DNA of 64,000 bases, taken from positions 2,166,912 to 2,230,911 of the forward strand of contig NW_006763297.1 of NCBI RefSeq assembly GCF_000218685.1, read 5' to 3'. The position numbers and the translations under genes were made by a program. Positions 41,915 through 54,233 of the stretch are shown here, piece by piece (position 1 is the stretch's first letter; each line of letters begins with the position of its first letter). The notes beneath the pieces were generated by a model. That model made no database searches. It saw only the letters and a list, made by a program, of their open reading frames with translations, and was not told the origin of the DNA. This DNA comes from Serpula lacrymans var. lacrymans S7.9 (Eukaryota; Basidiomycota; Agaricomycetes; Boletales; Serpulaceae).

Positions 41915-43679
41915 ATGCCTTCCAGTCATCGCTCCTCAGAGAGCATCAGTTCGCCCTCGTCGCCCTCGTCACCCCATTCTCCATCCGCTTATTCGGGTCT
42001 TGTTAACGCCTCTTCCTCTGCCTTGGTTCTACTGCCAGACTCAGAAGACACCAGCCAAGACTCAGATCCATATGGCTTATTCAGCGAAGAGGAGACTGAG
42101 GAGGAACAGGACCAACAGCCCGAGATCCGTAGATTGGCAATACCACCCCTTGCACCGTCTGCCATATTTGTATATCTTTTATCGCCCTACCTCAGGCTTG
42201 GTGCAATGTACATTACAAGCGGAAATATCCCGCTAAAATACGCACTTGCTTGTCTTGTATCCTTCGCCTTACTCTCGCTCTTTTGTCGTCGTATCTGGTA
42301 TCTCCTTGGTCGCTACATTCGAAAGTCAACCATCGAAGACATCCTCGCCGAGGTTTTCGCAAGGGGCAGACGTAAGAGATACAGAAGAGAGATCATACGC
42401 AATGTCACAACCTCTGTAGCCGGATTGTTAAGAGTTCTGCTGGCAACAATGTACCTTCGTGGTTAGTGGAACAATAGGACATTTATGATAGTTTGAACTA
42501 ATAAGAACCTGCCCAAATCAAGAATCTATGGATGCAGTCCTTCCTTTACTTCCTGAATGGTCGTCACTGGGCTCACAGGTCGCCATTACCGTTGCATCGG
42601 GCTTGATAGTCTTTACAGTGTCCCTATCCAAATCTCTGGCCGCCAAACCTGTCATATTCTCAACATGGCTTTCTGTAATCTCTTACATGTTTTGGCTAGT
42701 CTCTGTAGCCTATGCACATGCTAAAGGTACACTTCGTCCTAACCCAAGTTGGTTGCAAAGAGGCACTCTCTGGAATTGTATTAGTTGAGTTCCTATTCAG
42801 CGTTCTCTTTTTGTGATGCTCACATATGGAAACTTGTAGCCAACTTTGCATTTACGTTTACTACAACTAGTACGGTCCCTTTGTATGCTTCCCTCAAGGC
42901 AGGACCAGCGACCTTTGCTTCCAGGACAGAAAGATCACGATCATTTACTGTACTTAGCATATCATCCGCGCTTCTCGCCGTTCTCCTCCTTCTGCCGCTG
43001 ACCTTTTTCTCAGCCGTCCAGAACATGCCAGTAAGCAAATTCCTCAGTTCGCCGTTCAGTCCAGACCCTGTTGACGCCTTGAGCGCAGGAAGTGAATCAT
43101 ACTATGTTCGACGCCCTGATTTCTATCCTAGAGGCCACCACTCTTTTATCTTCAATTCCTTCCATCATCGTTATGATACCTTCTATCCCCATTTCAATGA
43201 CGATAAGGAGGATTACTCAAGTACCTTTGAGTAAAATGTTCATCTGTCTTGTCATTCTGTCTCTGAGTCTGATACCCGTCGCTATCGCGGGTCCTATGAG
43301 CGACATCACCCTATTTTTGTCTCTGGCAGGGACCTATTTGCTACCAGGTATGTTGGCATTTAGCTTCCAGAAGATATTCTGTTTTTAGAGACTAACTACG
43401 GGGTACTCCTTAGCCGTGATACACATCATCACGCACTTCTTCAGACGCCCCATTTCCATCGTTGTTCCACCAACGCAGGCTTCAGAACCAAATACGCCGC
43501 GTACCCCTCAAGTGCCACGTCCCCCTCCTGACCTTCTTTTGCAGCGTAAGGAGCTTGCCATGCAAAGACGAAGACTTGGAAAGAGGATCATTTGGGATGT
43601 GGGGATTTGGCTTTTGCTTATCCCCGTAAGCACTTGTGGTTTGATATGGATGGTCGGACGGGTGGCGCGGCAGTGGTAG
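41915..43679 (+). CDS. Polytopic membrane protein, amino-acid-transporter-like (SLC36/38/AVT fold suspected)
   Basis: Exons joined at CGTG|AATCT, AAAG|CGTTC, CCA|GAAGTG and CCAG|CCGTG give about 490 residues. The N terminus is Ser/Pro-rich and acidic. Many hydrophobic segments follow: PPLAPSAIFVYLLSPYLRLG, YALACLVSFALLSLFC, QVAITVASGLIVFTVSL, FSTWLSVISYMFWLVSV, LVANFAFTFTTTSTVPLYAS, VLSISSALLAVLLLLPLTFF, LIPVAIAGPMSD, TLFLSLAGTYLLPAVIHII and IIWDVGIWLLLIPVSTCGL. The F.F..TSTVPLY.SL segment followed by paired helices recalls the transmembrane amino-acid transporter family, in which vacuolar AVT proteins have such long N termini. The match is by layout and a few motifs only, so function is tentative. 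The stop is at 43677-43679. Confidence 0.65.
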
Positions 43680-44152
43680 GTCATGCGCGAAGGAGAGAAG
43701 CTGCAGCGGCAGCGCCTGCTGGTAAGGTGCGGGGCTTTCCGTCAAGAAAATTTATGTAGCACATGCCAATAACGTGACGTGCTCGGAGAATCTATCAACA
43801 ACTGCGCTCTGGCAGCCCATCTTCACTGGTTATCCCCATTGTCAATACCATCACCTGTCGCACTGTTATCTCTGTTGTACCTCTACCTAAGATCTTGTGA
43901 ATTATTACATACTTGTGACAATGAGCTCGACTGATGGCCTGATCGCTTTTTAACCCTTCAAGCTTCACTTCCCATCCGTCGGGGAGTTCGAAGATGCATT
44001 TCGTATTATGTAAATAAAGCAAATGACATTCCTGTGCTACAGGTGACGTGACCAATCATTTCCAGAGGCATTCCATATCGTAGAATTCGTAAATAGTCCG
44101 ACCATCATAAGAAATGAAACCTACGGTACCAACCAAATATCACCAATAAAAA
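43680..44152. other. Convergent intergenic region
   Basis: Between two facing genes. Holds their 3' UTRs and nothing else I can support. Confidence 0.5.
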
Positions 44153-45603
44153 TCAAACACTGTCCGCACCGGCGGGAACCTTGTTTCTCTGTTGAGGGCA
44201 TGCGTGAAGATGTCTTTTTTGAGTTTCCGCATCACTGCGAACATATCCTATCAGAAGGAGCAACGATTAGGAGACGGGAGAAGACGTACGGCTTATTGAT
44301 AATGCTCTCAGAACCCGTGAAGAGGAATAAATCGTAGAATAAGGCTCCAAACTGCATACCAAGGAATGGAGCTAAAATGGGGCACCACAACCAGTATTGG
44401 CTCCGATAAGTGAATACTAATCTTAGGTTAGTCAAAAGCAAATCAGAAGATGTGAAACAGGTACCATCTCTACCATATCCCACCATCGCAGTCAACAAGC
44501 GCGGACCTAAGTCACGAGCAGGATTGATAGCGTAGCTAGTCTCCATACCCAGTGAAGCACCGATACCGAGGATTGTAATGAACAACGCGACTGGGACAAG
44601 TCCCGGCGCTGGGGGGTTGTTTCTTTTGTCAGTGATGGCCAAAATGACCATCATTAGTGCAGCAGAGGCCAAGAACTAGTGTATTCTATGAGTCAGTTAT
44701 TCAGTCGCGATAGGGAGATTACTTACTTCCGAGAAGAAACATGACACAGGAGTCATGTAATCCAACTTTGTATAATACGTCAAGATAGTAGATGGTGATT
44801 AATACGCTTGATGACTTACGGCGTAAGTAGAGAATAAGCTTGCAGTACCAGGGACAGTGCGGACCCCTGGGCCACCTTCGTATAGATCGATAGCATGGAA
44901 ATAATTGGCGTAGACAATGCCAGCACCACAAAGGGCTCCCATAAGTTGGGCAGCCATGTAAATAGGTACTTTTTTCCAAGGGAAGTTGCGAACGGTTGCA
45001 AGAGCCAAAGTAACCTACCAAGGAGTACAATGAGTAAGTAAGGTCTGAAATACGTAAATAGAAACTTACAGCAGGGTTTATGTGACCACCGGATATTCCA
45101 CCAGAAACGTATACGCCTAGAGCAACACCTACCAAGAGCATATCAATTTTGCGTAATAAAAAGATAAAAAAAATTATTTACCAACTGCCCATCCGAAATT
45201 GAGTGAAAGGTAACTCTACACAAGACGAAGGTGAGCATAGGCTTTGTCCCAAATTTTCTGGGATAACTTACACCTTTGGACGTAGGCGCGACATTTGGAT
45301 TTGAAGATAAGACGACTTGCAGATCGCCACCGACTCCAAATATGATCAGAAACATAATTCCGAAGAACTCAGCAGCAGGCTCGCGAAGATATTCCCTAAG
45401 CACCAGAGAAGCGTGGATGAATACCCAGAAGCATACTGAAGGGAGGTGTCTCACCGAATCCTACACCATCTGTTGGGATATCGAGTGCAATGGTCGCATT
45501 CGGTCACGTCGACGATGGCTGCGTCCCCCTTCCCTGAATATGAGCAGCTGCTAGCATCTGAACGTCGTTGGATAATAGGCTTCTCGCTGATAGATTCGGA
45601 CAT
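44153..45603 (-). CDS. Aquaglyceroporin (MIP family)
   Basis: A channel for water and glycerol in the plasma membrane. Exon 1 starts MSESISEKPIIQRRSD at 45603 and includes the family's pre-helix signature YPNRWCRIR, joined to EYLREPAAEFFGIMFLIIFG. The first pore motif is SGGHINPAV, with an intron immediately after it, and the second is SYAINPARDLGPRL. Asp after NPAR is the residue that marks glycerol-permeable channels. Hydrophobic segments fit six spans (KVPIYMAAQLMGALCGAGIVY, VPVALFITILGIGASL, PILAPFLGMQFGALFYDLF). The last exon, after an acceptor TTCGCAG, codes a hydrophilic tail ending NKVPAGADSV, stop 44153-44155. Total is about 330 residues. Reading through the last intron would give a different, shorter tail. 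Confidence 0.92.
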
Positions 45604-47615
45604 GGTAATAATACAAAGCTACAAGAAGAGAACTAGTGGAGCTTTTGCTGCAGGGATGAAACAGTCAGTCTGGTACTTATAGTGCTTTTGTCATATGAAT
45701 AAAATGGTAACGTACATACCTGGCTAACAAGGCCGGAGTCCGAGCCCGCGTGCATGACGAAGTTCGCCGACAGTTGATCCTTGGAAGGAAATAGGAGGCA
45801 CATGATGAAGCTCACTATTACTGGGCCATGTGGCTAATCTATGACCTATTTCGTCAAGCGGTTCCATGGATTGTTCCCTCCTAATCTCTTTACCTAAAGC
45901 GGACCTTCTAACCAATCGAGCGTTGAAACGTCGAAAGCATGTTGTGTTCTTCACTGTGCATTACGTTCCGAAACAACAACTCATTGCGTCCTCCGAGCCG
46001 AGTATAAGCCAATATTGGCACAGGGGCAAGAAGCAGACTAAGATGAAGGGTAATCGAAGTTTTCCTATAGGCCAATTGGATCTAGACTTTATACAGCCTC
46101 CGATACTTGCCAGAAACGTACTCTGTCATAGCAGTCCAAATATTAGTCACAAGTTCAATGGAGCCTCACCAAAAAAAATACCTCATGGTGATGCCATCAT
46201 GATAACGCCGCTCCTTCATTCCCTCTAATGGCTGACTTACGGCGCGAGGATAAAGCCGTGACAAGGAATCTGAAAGTGACCAGACTGGAACCATCTGCCG
46301 AAAACGCGTCCTGATCATTCGGAGCGGAGTGTCACGCTTCCTGCCTGCCTAATTAAGCTACCTGTAACGTAAAGCGGGACCATCCCCGCATTTCAAGATG
46401 TACCTCTGGCACCAGTCCAGAGTTATAATTTTGATGGTTGTTGATTCTGAAATACGAGGTGAGCCTTGTAGATAAGTTATCAGTATTTAACACAGCAGAT
46501 AGAGGAGAAGGAAAGACGTGATCGAAGGCCAAGGAGGTCGGAGCGGTCATCTGAGGTGAAGGCAACGAATTCGAAATAGTCCAGTAATAGACCCCCCTCT
46601 GGTGTATTCACGGAAGCACATTACATGGCTATTCCAGCATCCGTAGAACAACAAGTGCCGATCTTAGATTCACCAGGAACAACATGAACTTCCTAATTGA
46701 AACAGCTTAAGTTCAATTCGAGCCTATATGTCAGTGTTATATATGCCTGCACGGCGACTTAGGACAACGATAACTGAAGCCGCGGACTCGTACCACAACG
46801 TCCCCTCGCCTTATCGATCACCAGAGTGTACGATCATCCTCGAGGAAGGAATGCCCGTGGTGTGAAAGTAGGCTAGATGAATGAATGGCGTTATGAACTA
46901 TGATCGTGATACTGACCCTGGCAGATACGCTGTGCGTTCATCTTTCTCCGCATCTAACGCATATTCCTTACCACCAAAGACGGAAAGAAGTAGATCCTCG
47001 GGCGCCATCTCCAGGTATGTGCACGATCACAGGGACTTGTCACTTGAAAAGGACAAGACGGGGCTGTACGATTTGGAAGGTCAGCTGCGAAGCATGGAGT
47101 CCCGACGAGCAAATGGTGATCGACGACGTAAACCACGTAACTTTGAAACGGAATTTCTACACGGAAAGAAAGATTAAAACAGTTCTACCGTGCAGTATTT
47201 GGAGATTGATAGCAAAGCAAAGAACTTAGGCCATGTGAGAGAACCCGTCGTGGGCCTATCCCAATCAGAAAAGGGTATGTTACATCCAAACCCATCCGTA
47301 AAATTTTGGCTAGATCACATATGTCTGACAGCGGAACGAGCCGCACGCGCAGGAGAATAATCAAACGTCAAAAAAGACAGTGCGCGACGGCCATTGAGGC
47401 TTCATATCTATTTCCGAAGCAGGTGAGCCGGCGATAATGTGGCATTGTGAATGTGAAAATTCATCCACTGCACTATCGCCTGGGCCATCCCATGCAGAGA
47501 TGACAGGACACTCGGACTTCGGGATATCGCGCAGAAGTACTAAAGAAAAAGCTTCACAGGACTTACGAGATAGGTTTGAGAAGAGTGAACAAATTATACA
47601 TTGGTGGTGCTGCGG
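45604..47615. other. Two-kilobase region without a supported gene
   Basis: Includes the aquaglyceroporin promoter. Open frames of up to 120 codons (plus 45866-46228; plus 46881-47177, a charged 98-residue frame; plus 47437-47631) show no family signature, no upstream promoter cue and no consistent splicing. A decayed gene or a lineage-specific short protein cannot be excluded. I see no LTR or tRNA. Confidence 0.5.
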
Positions 47616-50486
47616 TCAGGAGACCAAATAAGACTTTACTGAATGAACAAACTCGTGTGGCAATATAGCCAGTGCCTGTAAGGTAACATATTAGGGTAGA
47701 TTTGGCCGGTAGTGCTATAATAGAAAATTACCTGACGATATTTTTCTTCCCCTCCTACCTGCCAGCCACTCTCTGCAACAGGCAATATACAATTCCTCAC
47801 TAGCTTTGCGCATAACTCACCAATACCAAATTTCTCCCGAGTATACTTCCTCCAACGTACAATTGCCTCTAGAAGCTTGATTCTACGAGACAAAAAGCGC
47901 TGACGCGCAGGAACTGCTTCGGGGTCGAAAGCCGGCCTGTTTTGCGCGATAAAAGGAGCCAATAGGGATTCCGTGGCGATAACGGCAGACTCGAAGACGG
48001 TATATACAGATTTCAAAATCATCTGGATCTAAAGTGTCAATGGGCGGCCGATAACCCCAGGTGATGCTTACCTGGAACTTGTGGTTATCTTCTCCAATGG
48101 AAGCCTCCACTTGTTCAGTAAGGTCTATTATTCTCCGAGTATCTCTATCCGAATACGGATCGAAAGCACCTCCTTCAATCAACTTACATACGCGAGGCAC
48201 GATAGCTGTCGAGGTCATTGCTGAGACCAAATCACCGTCTGGACCCAATTCTGGCTCTTCGTCGTCTTTATCGTGTGGCCGAGAGTAGTCATACAAGGAC
48301 GAGTACCATGTAAACTCGTCTAAGCTTTTCGACACCTGAAAAATAAGGTCTACTGTAGAACAACGATATTTGTACCTTGCATACATACCTCGAAAGGATT
48401 CCAGCCAAGAACTTCTAAACGAACCCAAAACTCCCAAGCGCCTACCAGACCAAGGCCACCCCAGGCACCTGTATAGCTATCGGCGAAACGCCCGCGCCAT
48501 TCACCAAACCACTTAGCTAGTCCCAATCTGGGATCTTTGAATTCGTCGGCGCGAACGTCTGACAGGATACTCTGGCCGTCAGTCAGTAATCTTTGCATAG
48601 CAGTTCTATAATCCTCAAAGTCTGACGGAGGCAGAGACGAATCAGTTGAATATCCTTCTTCCTCTTGTTTTACTTGACTAGGCGGTGCCTTGGACTGTCT
48701 TCGAGTACGACGAGAGATACGGGCGCCTTGTCGCTCGCGCCTCAGCACCGCGGGATTAGATCTAGGTACAATACGACCGAGCTCATCGGTTTCATCTGAC
48801 TCTGGCTGAACCTGAACAGGGAGAATGCCGAACACAAAAGATAGATCATCTTCATCGTCAGCACGCCGTCGCTGGCTAAACATATCCCATCGCTCCCCGA
48901 GGATCGAGACATGTTCATCCTCAAGTTTTTCCAATTGGGGGAACTATTGGAGTAAAACCCAATGAGAAAGTGCCACTAATTTCGGAAAGTGTCTTACTTT
49001 TTCATCGAGAAACGTGGCAATGCTCTCTATTCGTTCTTTGAACGCAACAAACCAGCTCCTCTTGTCTTCAGCCGTATTAATCATTGTCCTCAATTCTGTC
49101 TCTCGAGAACTCAGCTGATCAAGTTCGTCTGCCAATGACGACATCGTGCCAGTGTTCTTGGCATGGGATGTAGTCAATGCTGCCAGGGACTGAGCAAGAC
49201 GATCCACCGCGGGTCCGAGGGCAGGTATGGCAGTTGAGGGTGGTACTAGTAAGTATTGTCATCAGTACAGTGAGTAAAATGTCCAGAACCACTCAAGGGT
49301 CATACTTGGTGCAGCCTTGTATACTTGCTTCTCTGGAGCCTTTGCCATGAAATCTGCCGCGGTATGACCACCTCTTCGCAGCTGTTCCTGTTCCCACTCC
49401 ATAGTTTCTTCATCTTCCTCTTCTCTGAGACCTCAATTGTTACATATTTTCATGTCGGGAATAAAGGAATGAACGCACGCGTCGGCTATCATCTCTACCA
49501 TCGCGCCTCTTCGATTTGAAGCCTCCTTTTTTTTTTGCTTTTTTCCAAGTGCAATTCTCTCTTGTGCACCGGTGTATACAGCATACTCTTTGGAGAGTGA
49601 CAAGTTATGTTCAAGACCATCGCGCATATAATCCCAACATATTACGTACCGTCTTCACCTTCACCCAACTCGTCCTCTTCCCGCATTAACCGGCTTTCAG
49701 GATGAGGACCTTGCGGCAGATCATCGCGCTTTGTGACTGATAACGAGATGTAGTCAGACTCCGGACCTACAGCACGCAAGCGGTCGCGCTTTTGTTTGGC
49801 CGCTATTATTGAAGATTCAGAGGGAATCACATTGTCACTGTCACCTACTATTGATGAGTAGACACGCAACACCATGTAGTGACCAGCTTACCATGTATAT
49901 CTCGGGTGTCAATTGAAAGGGTCTCTACTTCCATTGATGCATCGATATTATAGGACTCATCAGCAGATTGGGGGGGTCTATTACTTGGCGTGCTAGCTTT
50001 AAGCTCGGACAAATAAGCCTGGTCATACACTGGTGCCCCGTTTACTCTAGTGGATATTGTTGCTTGATCAAGTGTCGCCGGGAGAGCTTGTCTGGGGAAC
50101 ACGATCAGAAACACGATTATTAGCCGACGACTTGGGCACGTTGTTTAGGAGCGTACGCAGGATGTTGACCGAGGGTTAACTTTCGACTGAGATTAGATTT
50201 TTTGATCTGAAATGCGTCCCCACTCTCTTCCTATGTTTCCCTTTAGTAAGCACTAGTCTTTGTGGGGAAGAAACACGCGGACCTCATCTTCCTCTCCAAA
50301 ACTGAGTTTTGACTTGAGTTTCGTCCGCTTGGCTTTGCTCTTGAGCTTGGATGCTAATGTTATAGGTGATTCCCCGCCCCCTTGTTCAGCTGCTGGAGCA
50401 TTTTGTCCCCTTTCTGGAGATACGTCCCTTGTTCTCTGTCCTGGCCTTCCTTTTGTCCGTTTGAAGATAATGGGCGAGTCTGCCAT
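47616..50486 (-). CDS. GCFC-family protein (PAXBP1/GCFC2-like, spliceosome intron-large-complex factor)
   Basis: About 800 residues. It starts MADSPIIFKRTKGRPG with a basic N terminus (LKSKAKRTKLKSKLSF), followed by polar segments (TISTRVNGAPVYDQAYLSEL, PSESSIIAAKQKRDRLRA), a coiled-coil stretch (SSLADELDQLSSRETELRTM) and an acidic linker (RRRADDEDDL). The folded GCFC region shows RLGLAKWFGEWRGRFADSYTGAW-type sequence around 48500, EFWVRLEVLGWNPFE joined to VSKSLDEFTWYSSLYDY, and VPRVCKLIEGGAFDPYS. The last exon codes ALAILPHEFVHSVKSYLVS with the stop at 47616-47618. The family was first named as GC-rich DNA binders, but related proteins act with Prp43 in spliceosome disassembly; I favour that role. 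The gene is divergent from the SUMO-like gene, with 88 bases between start codons. Confidence 0.82.
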
Positions 50487-50574
50487 GGTACAGGTGTGAT
50501 GTGACGGGTGCGTGACCGAGAATGACCTCCTGCGCCATATTCAAAATTCCCACGCATTAAACTTGCCTTTAACC
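50487..50574. promoter_or_regulatory. Very compact bidirectional promoter
   Basis: Only 88 bases separate the GCFC-type start codon (minus) and the Rad60-type start codon (plus). Both transcription start sites must lie here or inside the opposite gene. Confidence 0.55.
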
Positions 50575-52344
50575 ATGTCCAATTCAGGCACTCGCCCGCG
50601 ACCAAGACCGCGTCCTGTAGCGCGAACACCCGCCATCGGTCCTCCACCGACACCGACGCCCGGTGTGCATTCATTGAATGCAACAACATCATCAGGTCAA
50701 GGCCAGTATGAGCTTGAGGACGAGGATGCTTTCTTCATGCGCAATCGTGGAAGAACAGCCCAGCACTGGAAGAATCTCGAAAAGCGCGTCAAGGGTGAGC
50801 AGTACCTCAGTCATATATTGCTTGCTCGATACACATACAAGCTGTTAAATATGAATGTCACAAATCGTAGAAAACGCTGGACCCATAGTCGATGACAAGT
50901 CAGACGAAGATGATGATCATGGCAAATCGAATACTTCTACTCCAAAGCGTAGATACAAGAAAAGGTCCAAGAGAGAGACATCGATCCCGCTTTGGCAGCA
51001 AACTGATGTTACAACTCTGTACGTTCATGCAGCTCTGGATAATATTACTGTAGATAGAGGCATACTGCAGAGCAAAGACAGCTGACTATCCTATGATGGT
51101 CTGACCTGAAATATCTCTGAGAAATCCAATGTCCTTCTCTACTGAGTGTTATTAAGACTGACAGTTGCTCGATTTTCTTAGTCTCACGTCTGACGATGAC
51201 GACGAGCTGGAGGTCATTGAGGAAGGCGAAGGGAGTGGCCAATCACCTCTCAAACGAAAGCGAGAGCGAAGTCGATCAAGATCCATCACACCACCACCAG
51301 CGCTCACGATGCATCAAATTCAGACCGCTAAAAATTTGGTGCGGTACGTGTCAGTTCCCTTTTGTCGTTTAGCCCCTGGACTGACTTTCTTCGCGTTCTA
51401 GACAAACATTGAATTCACCCACTCGTCCTGCTTCTCCGACGTATTTGGGGGACGATTCCACAGATACGATAGTATTGGACCCTGAACTTGCTAAAATTGC
51501 GCAATCCATACGCAGTCAAGTACATTTAAAGACAAACGAACCTGAACAGGTCGGTGGCCCAGAGATCGTAACAATCACAGTTAAGTGGCGACCTCACCCT
51601 GAAAACGTCGAGGATGAAATGCACGTCTGGGGCTTCAAGTTAAAAAGGGTGTGTTGTTTACGAAAGTTATCTAGACACCGAATTTAGCGGTATCCTTTCT
51701 GCAGCACGATACCCTTCAGGTTCTGTTTGAAGAACTGGCGGATATGGTGAATACCCTGGCAAGTAGCTTGGTTATTAGTCACAATGGAAAGAGAGTATTC
51801 TCGTCCGCAACCCCACATAGTTTAAGGATATGGGCAACAGGGGAACTAGGTGCGTTGACTCACTTTACCCACGTGCCTCCGTTTCCCTATTTGTTGTGCT
51901 CATATATGCCTAATAGAGGCATGTGACAAGAAGACTCACGAGTACATCCGCACAAATCGCTACAAGCGACCCCCTTCTCCGTCACTCGACGAGTTTGGTG
52001 GACCTAAACCTCATTCACCTGCTCCTGACGACGAACATGGAGCGGGTACAGACACAGAGTCCACCGGCGGTGACAAGCTCAAACTTGTCTTACGTTCGGC
52101 GACTACTAAACAGATCAACCTTACCGTTAGAACCACAGCTACCTGCGGTGCTATTGTCGAAGCATTCCTCAAGGCGGCCGGTTTATCTGTCACACAACAG
52201 AATGCTCGGAAGAAAGGCGTAAAAAGTAAAAAAGGTGTATCTGCTCCAAGATTAATGATCGATGGTGAGAAAATGGACCCCAGTACCGAAATCGGAGATG
52301 CTGATTTGGAGGACGGGGATCTGGTTGAGGTCGTGGATTTGTAA
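50575..52344 (+). CDS. Rad60/Esc2/NIP45-type protein with C-terminal SUMO-like domains
   Basis: These proteins support genome stability by binding the SUMO machinery. The ATG at 50575 opens MSNSGTRPRPRPRP. A polar, basic N-terminal half follows, with SPLKRKRERSRSRS as a likely nuclear signal and LDFLSLTSDDDDELEVIEEG, where hydrophobics beside acids look like a SUMO-interacting motif. The first ubiquitin-like fold is about 51560-51860 (VTITVKWRPHPEN, LFEELADMV, SLVISHNGKRVF). The second is the C terminus from 52070: DKLKLVLRSA, AIVEAFLKAAGL, PRLMIDGEKMDP and DLEDGDLVEVVDL, as in Rad60-SLD domains. It lacks a terminal di-Gly, so it is not conjugated. About six introns. The stop is at 52342-52344. 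Confidence 0.85.
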
Positions 52345-52547
52345 GACGGGCAACTAAGATTGCGCGTTTTGATACCCTTGCTATCGTAGTTTATGGTGCT
52401 GACTGCTGCAATTTAAACACTTTGGATAATGTACAATGGTACAGATACTCTAGTTCACATCATATGCATATGTATATCCTTCAATGTGCTCGCGAAATCG
52501 CGTTGTTGTCCGTAGCTTTAGGTTTACTTCTAAGGAATCTATACATT

Positions 52548-53713
52548 CTACTGTGCTCGATGCCATCCATCGTTGGCATTTTTTACTAAAATCCTTGCGT
52601 TGTTGACGAAAGCTCGAATCAGCTCGTCAAAAGCGTTACGTTCATGCTCGGGTGAGTTCGGATCCCCGCGCTTAGATGCTGTAGATAAAAGTAAGGCCGG
52701 GCGAGCAATTTCGAGCTCTAACTCGTGTAGAACCTCCGGCTGATACAAAATAATGAACGGGAAAAGAAGTTGAGAAATAGGGAATAAGAAAGACGAGGAG
52801 ACCTACAGGAGCATTATGTGATATGCTAGATTTAACCTGAGTTAAATCGATGTTGAATTCTTCATGTGAGTAGCATATTCTGTCTTTTCTTCTCGTGAAA
52901 GTTGGAGTACCAACTGGATGGGGTGCTGAAAAAAAGAGTGTGAATGAGCGCTGTGGATTAGATTCGATAAGGACATACTAGGAATCTCAAGGTTCACGCT
53001 TATGCGCCAATCTGCCAATCTCTTTGGACTGTAAATGTTAAGGTCCCCTAACCTCACTTTTCGTACGCATTCAAGAACATTGCCAGTGTTTTCATCGCGA
53101 GTGACTCTGATCTTATCTCTATCTTGATGATCGGATGGGAAAAATGAATCTATCACTTTTAAATGGGTGTATTCCAAAGGGCTTGATGGATGTGAGGGCT
53201 GGTTTGATATTCGCATTAATTCGTTGAGGAGAGTGTTGAAGTGCTTGTGTTGGTTCTAAGACACGACAATAAGCAAACAATAGGTTATAGGTCCAACAAA
53301 GCATCGACGTACGGCGGACATGTTTGACTCAAAACGAAGGTCGATGTCATTTGGCGTTAAGACTGTTTTTATAGTCAGTTTCCATCATAAATTCAGACGA
53401 GGACATGCACACTCGTTTCAACCAACACTGGAAGCGCCAGTCTTTGACCAGAAATCCTATCTCTCAATACGCCGATTTTCGCCTCCACTTCAACTCTTGC
53501 TTCGCTCCCGCCACCTGGTCTGGTCATAATCATATGGTGCACGAAATCTGCAATCTCCCGTATGAATTCATCAAGAGGTTCGACGCCAAGAATCGAAAGA
53601 GACAATGGGGGAAGAGTAGTGGAGGACATTGTTGACATGTAAACCTTGCCATCTGTTTTGGCGTCTGGAGAAGAGTGGCGAGCGCGTTTTGACGGTGGAG
53701 GAGAGACTGACAT
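52548..53713 (-). CDS. CET1: mRNA 5'-triphosphatase (capping enzyme beta subunit, Cet1 type)
   Basis: Catalyses the first capping step, removing the gamma phosphate of nascent pre-mRNA. It belongs to the metal-dependent tunnel family found in fungi and protists and is unrelated to the animal enzyme. The product is about 310 residues. The key metal-binding Glu motifs are visible: VEVEAKIGVL in the first strand and HELELEIARP near the end. Between them lie DKIRVTRDENTGNV, KVRLGDLNIYSPKRLADWRIS (about 53050), LREEKTEYATH-type sequence and LTQVKSS. The start MSVSPPPSKRAR at 53713 was chosen; an in-frame Met at 53755 is possible. It has a short poorly conserved N terminus, unlike the long one of yeast Cet1. 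The gene converges with the SUMO-like gene, 203 bases apart. Confidence 0.9.
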
Positions 53714-54233
53714 GACACACAAATTAGCTTTTACGCCGTTAACGTTAGTGGGCACCCGGCGCTAGACGTCTGAGACACTGAGCTCAAAAGAAAATGAATT
53801 ATAATGAACATATGAATCTTTGCGTTGGAAATATTATATTCAGTTCGGCTGCTTCACACCTGTATTACTAGTAATCTACACATTCACTGGCACCGGAACA
53901 TTCAAGCTGGGCTCTTAGCTATTGGTGAGAAGGAATGACTGTCTTCCTCCTAATATTTTGACCGCCTACTACTATACGGGAGACTGCCGCTTGGCTATCA
54001 TTCCACCAGGCCACCGCCTTGCACCATACAAAGGCGGCGGCCTCTTGATATGTTCTTATCACACTGCTCCTCGGACACCCTGGTCTAGTACCTGAAAGTG
54101 CTGCATCTGTCTTGGGTCATTGTTAGAGTATCCTGATTCGTGTCTCATTGCGTTGAATCTGCAGGGAGCTGAAATAATCGTTACAAGTAGTATTCAGAAG
54201 ATAACGGAAAATCTATCGCGGCCGTTCATTATT
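53714..54233. other. Intergenic region upstream of the RNA triphosphatase
   Basis: Includes that gene's promoter and the 3' side of the ZIP gene. At 53921-53953 lies a segment (TGACTGTCTTCCTCCTAA at its core) that recurs at 59833-59864. Confidence 0.45.
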
